Shown one piece after another: positions 23,530 through 26,837 of a stretch of DNA of 26,837 bases. Under the pieces are notes generated by a model, which saw only the letters and a program-made list of their open reading frames with translations, was not told the origin of the DNA and searched no databases. Origin of the DNA: JAMCRM01 sp041685075 (GTDB lineage: Bacteria; Acidobacteriota; Terriglobia; Bryobacterales; Bryobacteraceae); assembly GCA_041685075.1 (NCBI GenBank), contig JAWLGN010000041.1, forward strand, positions 1 through 26,837. The letters are read 5' to 3'. Every line of letters begins with the position of its first letter. Positions within the stretch are counted from its first letter, which is position 1. The position numbers and the translations under genes were made by a program.

Positions 23530-24345
23530 GTGACCATCAAACGTTCCGCCGTGATCGCCTGGGCGCTGGGGTTGTGCCTGGCGGCGGCGCTGGCCGGCGT
23601 GGCGTACCTGGCGCGGTCGGCGGCGCGGCAGTCCGCGGAACTGGAGCGCCTGTCGCACGAAAATGTCGAACTGCGCGCCCTGGCGGAAGCGCTGCGCAAG
23701 GCCCCGCCGCAGGCGCCCGCGGCGGCCGCCCCGGCTCCGCCGGTTGCCCCCCCGCCCCGGGAGCCCGCCGAGGCGCCGGACCAGAAAGCCCTCGTCGAGC
23801 GGCTCCATACCAGTCTGGCGGACGCCCATGCGGCCCTCACGCAGCTCGATGCGCGCGTGCACGAACTACAGGTCGAGGTCCAGAACCTCTCGACGGAAAA
23901 CAAGCGCCTGGCGGCCTCGGAAACCGAACTGAACGATAATCTCGCCTCCGCCAACCGGCTGGTGACGGCATTACAGTCGGAACTCAAGAGCAGGAATAAC
24001 CGCGTCGTGCAACTGGAAGTGGAAAACGGCAAGCTGCGCGACCAGACCGCCGCCGGCGGCAAAAAAATGGCGCAGGTGGCGAAACTGCTGGGTGAATTGC
24101 AGGAGGTTCACAGGCAGCGCGAGTCGCTGCTGGAAGGCATCCTGCGGCGTTACCGCGAGGTGACCAACCAGTACCGCACGCTGGCCGGCGCGCTCGAAGA
24201 CCGCGGCAACCCCGAGGGCCACGGGCTGGCGGGCGCCGACGTGGCGCGCATTCAGGACTCCATCTCGCAGGCCGAAGACGACCTGCGGCAGCTCAGCGCT
24301 CTGAACGCCCAGGCCCTGAGGCTGGAGAAGCAGCTCGTGCGTTGA
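23530..24345 (+). CDS. Membrane-anchored coiled-coil protein
   Basis: Not recognised. The 271-residue product has one N-terminal membrane segment (about residues 7-29, AVIAWALGLCLAAALAGVAY) and a short helix (SAELERLSHENVELRALAE). An Ala/Pro-rich linker spans about 58-82. A long coiled coil follows to about 200, with heptad-like leucines in LVERLHTSLADAHAALTQLD and ELQVEVQNLSTENKRLAAS. A final helix (IQDSISQAEDDLRQLSALNA) closes the protein. The layout would place the coiled coil in the periplasm. The GTG start at 23530 lies five bases after the VWFA stop and follows a purine-rich site. It overlaps the convergent maturation protease gene by 53 bases. A scaffold linking inner membrane and the upstream barrel/VWFA proteins is a guess from context. 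Confidence 0.8.
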   Translation: MTIKRSAVIAWALGLCLAAALAGVAYLARSAARQSAELERLSHENVELRALAEALRKAPPQAPAAAAPAPPVAPPPREPAEAPDQKALVERLHTSLADAHAALTQLDARVHELQVEVQNLSTENKRLAASETELNDNLASANRLVTALQSELKSRNNRVVQLEVENGKLRDQTAAGGKKMAQVAKLLGELQEVHRQRESLLEGILRRYREVTNQYRTLAGALEDRGNPEGHGLAGADVARIQDSISQAEDDLRQLSALNAQALRLEKQLVR

Positions 24346-24838
24346 GCACGCGTTCCGCAATCGCTTCGAGCATGGCGGGAAGCGCCGCGGCCACCTGTGC
24401 CGAAAGGCCTTCGCCGTAATCGAACGACTCCCCGCTCATGGAATAGAGCAGGGCCTCCGGCGCGTGGCCGTAGAGCGTGCGGGCGGCCGCCAGCAGGCTC
24501 GCGGGCGACACCTGGTGGGTGAACGGGCGGGGCGTTTCAGGCGCCGGCAGGACCGCTTCGGCGCGCCACTCTCCCGGTACGCCGCCTTCGCGCGCGTCGA
24601 TGAAAATCGCCAGCGCGGCGCGGCTCGAATCTTCGGCCAGCTCGGGAGCCAGTTGGTGAAGCGCCAGGATGGTAACGCCCGGGAGCGCCCGTTCCCGCAG
24701 CATCTCGGCGGCACGCCGGCCCAGCCCGTCGTCGCCACGCAGCGGGTTGCCATAACCAATGATGAGAGTTGCGGGTGTCAGCGGTTTATTCGAACTTGGC
24801 CGCCAGCCAGTAGCCGGGGCGGGTTTGCGGCCGGGCAT
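24293..24838 (-). CDS. Hydrogenase maturation protease (HyaD/HybD-like family)
   Basis: Members of this family clip the C-terminal peptide of NiFe-hydrogenase large subunits after nickel insertion. The conserved core begins with TLIIGYGNPLRGDDGLGRR, close to the family signature GNxLxxDEGxG but with Asp in place of the usual nickel-binding Glu. IFIDAREGG and the later FTHQVSPASLL supply the expected Asp and His. The start is unclear: the only standard in-frame start near the core is ATG 24838, 53 bases inside the upstream VWFA gene and without a ribosome site. The conserved region starts about 24 codons later, near a CTG at 24781-24779. The gene overlaps the coiled-coil gene tail to tail by 53 bases. 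No hydrogenase gene is in the window, so the substrate is unknown. Confidence 0.85.
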   Translation of the reverse strand: MPGRKPAPATGWRPSSNKPLTPATLIIGYGNPLRGDDGLGRRAAEMLRERALPGVTILALHQLAPELAEDSSRAALAIFIDAREGGVPGEWRAEAVLPAPETPRPFTHQVSPASLLAAARTLYGHAPEALLYSMSGESFDYGEGLSAQVAAALPAMLEAIAERVLNARAASPASGPGRSER

Positions 24839-25868
24839 CGCGCCGCGAGGGAATGTCCACCGTGATCTCGTGGAATCCGCCCTCCTCCTTGTTGTTGGGC
24901 GAGTAACTGATGAGATACTGGCTGTGCAGTTCCTCTCCCACGCGCGAGATGGCCTCCTCCAGGCCCCGCTGGCGCGTGAAACTGTACTCCACACCCCCGG
25001 TGCCCTTGGTGAAGAACTCCGCCGGGTTGTCCTTGAAGATGGCCTTCACGTTGCGGAAGACCTCCACCATCAGGGGAACGAACTCGGCGCGTCCGCCCTC
25101 GGTGCCGAAGGTCTGCTGCACGGTGGTGGGGGTGGCGGGAACGCTCGAAGGCAGCCCGCGCGCCGCCGGCGGCAGCGGGTTGGGACGCGGCGGCTGCGGC
25201 CTGGCGGTCAGGGTGGTGACCACGCGCGAAATGTTCACCGTGTAGACCGTTACGTTGTGAAGCTGCGCGGCAATCAGGGTCTCCCGGGCGCGGCCTTCGC
25301 TTCCGTAATCGCGCGTTTCGGCGATCAGCAGAATGATACGGCGCCGCTCCTTGGGCCGCGAGCGCAGCAGGAACACCCCGCGGTTCACCGCGTCCACCAG
25401 CCGGCTGGTGCGGCTGCCCGGCCGGATCTTCTCCAGCGCGGCGCTGATCTTCTCGGGGTCGTTGGTGAAGTCCTGCTTCACATCCAGGCGATGATCGAAG
25501 GCCAGCACCGCCGCCTCCCCCTGCTCCCCGATAATCAGCGGTTGGATCATGGACCCGATCTTCTTGATCTTGGGCAGCACCGCTTCGACGTTCGAATTGG
25601 CCTGCACCGCGATGACCAGCGAAATCGGCTGGTACGCCACATCCACCTGGATGTTCTGTTCCTTGCCGTTGTCAAACAGGCGGAAGTCGCTGGGTTGCAG
25701 ACCGTGAACGTAGTTGCCGTCGCGGTCCCGAACCACCACGGGGGCCACCACTACGTCTACTGTCGTACGGAATTGCGCCAGCGGCTCTTCCTGGCCGAAC
25801 GCCGGTTCCTGGGCGGCGAGCGTGGCGAAACAGACCAGACCGATAATCCAGAGTCGGATAGCCGCCAT
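24786..25868 (-). CDS. VWFA-related acidobacterial-family exported protein
   Basis: A 360-residue protein of the acidobacterial VWFA-related family. It has a signal peptide (MAAIRLWIIGLVCFATLAAQ), then the family's N-terminal beta module (VDVVVAPVVVRDRDGNYVHG, LQPSDFRLFDNGKEQNI). The A-domain follows from about residue 82, where ISLVIAVQANSNVE replaces the usual LDxSxS, so the metal site is degenerate. ILLIAETRDYGSEGRARETL and NVTVYTVNISRV are core elements. A Pro-rich insert (PQPPRPNPLPPAA) splits the domain, and LHSQYLISYSPNNKEEGGFH is the typical closing segment. AGGAGGA precedes the ATG at 25868. It lies 34 bases after mogA and overlaps the downstream maturation protease gene, suggesting an odd moaC-mogA-VWFA-protease operon. 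Confidence 0.92.
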   Translation of the reverse strand: MAAIRLWIIGLVCFATLAAQEPAFGQEEPLAQFRTTVDVVVAPVVVRDRDGNYVHGLQPSDFRLFDNGKEQNIQVDVAYQPISLVIAVQANSNVEAVLPKIKKIGSMIQPLIIGEQGEAAVLAFDHRLDVKQDFTNDPEKISAALEKIRPGSRTSRLVDAVNRGVFLLRSRPKERRRIILLIAETRDYGSEGRARETLIAAQLHNVTVYTVNISRVVTTLTARPQPPRPNPLPPAARGLPSSVPATPTTVQQTFGTEGGRAEFVPLMVEVFRNVKAIFKDNPAEFFTKGTGGVEYSFTRQRGLEEAISRVGEELHSQYLISYSPNNKEEGGFHEITVDIPSRRDARPQTRPGYWLAAKFE

Positions 25869-25874
25869 AATCCT

Positions 25875-25886
25875 CCTGACGTCAGG
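25875..25886. repeat. 12-base perfect palindrome upstream of VWFA gene
   Basis: CCTGACGTCAGG is a perfect palindrome in the 34-base gap between mogA and the VWFA gene, partly overlapping the AGGAGGA ribosome site. It could be an operator or simply chance: several 12-base palindromes are expected in a window this size. Confidence 0.3.
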
Positions 25887-25902
25887 GCACGAGAAACCGT
25901 TG

Positions 25903-26382
25903 CTACGGGTGCCCGGTGCGCCCGTGCAGCAGATCCACGATGTGTGCAGCTAAATCTACGATAGCATCCAGCGACTCGACCGCGCCGCGCGGCGAGCCGG
26001 GCAGGTTTACCAGCAGTACCGTACCACGGCTGCCCGCCAGCGCGCGGGAAAGCGCCGCCCGGGGAGTAAACTCACGGCCGCGGGCACGCATCAGCTCCGC
26101 CAGGCCCGGAATTTCGCGCTCCAGCACGTCGCGGGTGGCCTCGGGGGTGACGTCGCGCGGCGCCAGGCCCGTGCCGCCGGTGGTGAAGATGGCGTCCACG
26201 CGCCCGGAATCGGCCAGGGCCGCCAGGCGCGCGGCCACGGCGGCGCGCTCGTCGGGAAGCACCTCGGTGCATACCACCGTGAAGCCGTTCTCCTCCAGCC
26301 GCTTGCGCACCGCCGGCCCGGAGAGGTCTTCTCTTGTGCCGGCGTGCACCGAATCGCTGATGGTGAGGACGGCGGCGGTCAT
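25903..26382 (-). CDS. mogA: Molybdopterin adenylyltransferase / MoaB-MogA family protein
   Basis: Activates molybdopterin by adenylation before molybdenum insertion, the penultimate part of molybdenum cofactor synthesis. The 159-residue product has AVLTISDSVHAGTREDLSG at the N-terminus, the MPT-binding TTGGTGLAPRDVTPEAT, and LVNLPGSPRGAVESLD near the end, all standard for the MoaB/MogA fold. MoaB-type and MogA-type proteins are hard to separate by eye, so the symbol is provisional. The ATG overlaps the moaC stop by four bases, a common arrangement that supports the pathway. Confidence 0.93.
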   Translation of the reverse strand: MTAAVLTISDSVHAGTREDLSGPAVRKRLEENGFTVVCTEVLPDERAAVAARLAALADSGRVDAIFTTGGTGLAPRDVTPEATRDVLEREIPGLAELMRARGREFTPRAALSRALAGSRGTVLLVNLPGSPRGAVESLDAIVDLAAHIVDLLHGRTGHP

Positions 26383-26837
26383 CGGCGGTAGCGGCCGGAC
26401 TTGCCTCCGGTCTTTTCCAGCAGGTAGACGTCCTGGATTTCGATCGATTTATCGAGCGCTTTGGTCATGTCGTACACCGTCAGGGCGGCCACCGCGGCGG
26501 CCGTGAGGGCTTCCATCTCGACGCCAGTGGGCGCGGTAGTGGAGGCGCTGGTCCGGATGCGTACCCCGCCGCGCGCCACCTTCACCTCGACGTCGGCATG
26601 GGTGAGCATCAGGGGATGGCAGAGCGGTATCAATTCCGAGGTCTTCTTGGCCGCCGCGATGCCCGCGATGCGCGCGATCTCGAGCGGGTTGCCTTTGGGA
26701 TTGTTGGGCAGCGCACGCAGCACCGCCGCCGGCATCCTCACGAAGGCGTGGGCGCGCGCGGTGCGGGCGGTCTCGGGCTTGGCCGAGACGTCCACCATCC
26801 GGGGGCTGCCGGATTCGTCGTAGTGGGAGAGACGTTT
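26379..26837 (-). CDS. moaC: Cyclic pyranopterin monophosphate synthase MoaC (5' end beyond window)
   Basis: Forms cyclic pyranopterin monophosphate from the product of MoaA in the first stage of molybdenum cofactor synthesis. The ATG at 26798 is probably internal: the frame stays open to the window edge, and the 13 extra codons read KRLSHYDESGSPR, matching the usual MoaC N-terminus (LSHxDxxGxxxMVDVSxK). So the gene is cut by the right edge with perhaps only a few residues missing. Visible motifs are VDVSAKPETARTARA, SELIPLCHPLMLTHADVEV with the active-site His, GVEMEALTAAAVAALTVYDM and DKSIEIQDVYLLEKTGGKSG. It overlaps mogA by four bases. Confidence 0.96.
   Translation of the reverse strand, partial: KRLSHYDESGSPRMVDVSAKPETARTARAHAFVRMPAAVLRALPNNPKGNPLEIARIAGIAAAKKTSELIPLCHPLMLTHADVEVKVARGGVRIRTSASTTAPTGVEMEALTAAAVAALTVYDMTKALDKSIEIQDVYLLEKTGGKSGRYRR

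Overview
The window is a GC-rich, densely coded bacterial chromosome segment, most likely from an Acidobacteriota genome of the Solibacter/Bryobacter type. The main pointers are two proteins of the VWFA-related acidobacterial family and an Oar-like outer-membrane barrel of the kind expanded in that phylum. An lpxD gene also fits a Gram-negative envelope. A run of ten Ns inside ppdK indicates a draft scaffold, possibly a metagenome bin. No tRNA, rRNA, CRISPR array, insertion sequence or phage gene was recognised, and no stretch over 300 bases lacks a gene.

Bases 1-6636 hold central metabolism. The 3' end of glyS is followed 12 bases later by ppdK (pyruvate phosphate dikinase, interrupted by the gap). 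Next come a minus-strand FadR-type GntR regulator, divergent gap (GAPDH) and a convergent NAD-type isocitrate dehydrogenase. Bases 6666-9343 hold pcm translationally coupled to an uncharacterised ChaN/EreA-like protein, which meets end to end a radical SAM protein with a cysteine-rich C-terminus.

Bases 9410-19699 are one long minus-strand run. Read in transcription order: a CBS-domain site-2 protease, lpxD, a LOG-family protein, a HAMP/SpoIIE phosphatase, nnr (NAD(P)HX repair), tsaE, and a FabL-like enoyl reductase. It continues with a Tat-exported sugar isomerase-like protein and a set of small membrane proteins resembling E. coli yqjD/yqjE. Several neighbours overlap by 4 to 26 bases, so much of it is probably co-transcribed.

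Bases 19806-24345 hold a plus-strand envelope operon: an Oar-like barrel that seems to lack its carboxypeptidase-like and plug domains, a VWFA protein with a changed metal site that starts inside the barrel stop codon, and an anchored coiled-coil protein. This trio is the best candidate here for an undescribed system. Bases 24293-26837 run on the minus strand: moaC (cut by the window edge), mogA, a second VWFA protein and a hydrogenase-type maturation protease with no hydrogenase in view. Functions are assigned from recognisable motifs and family knowledge only; no database search was made.
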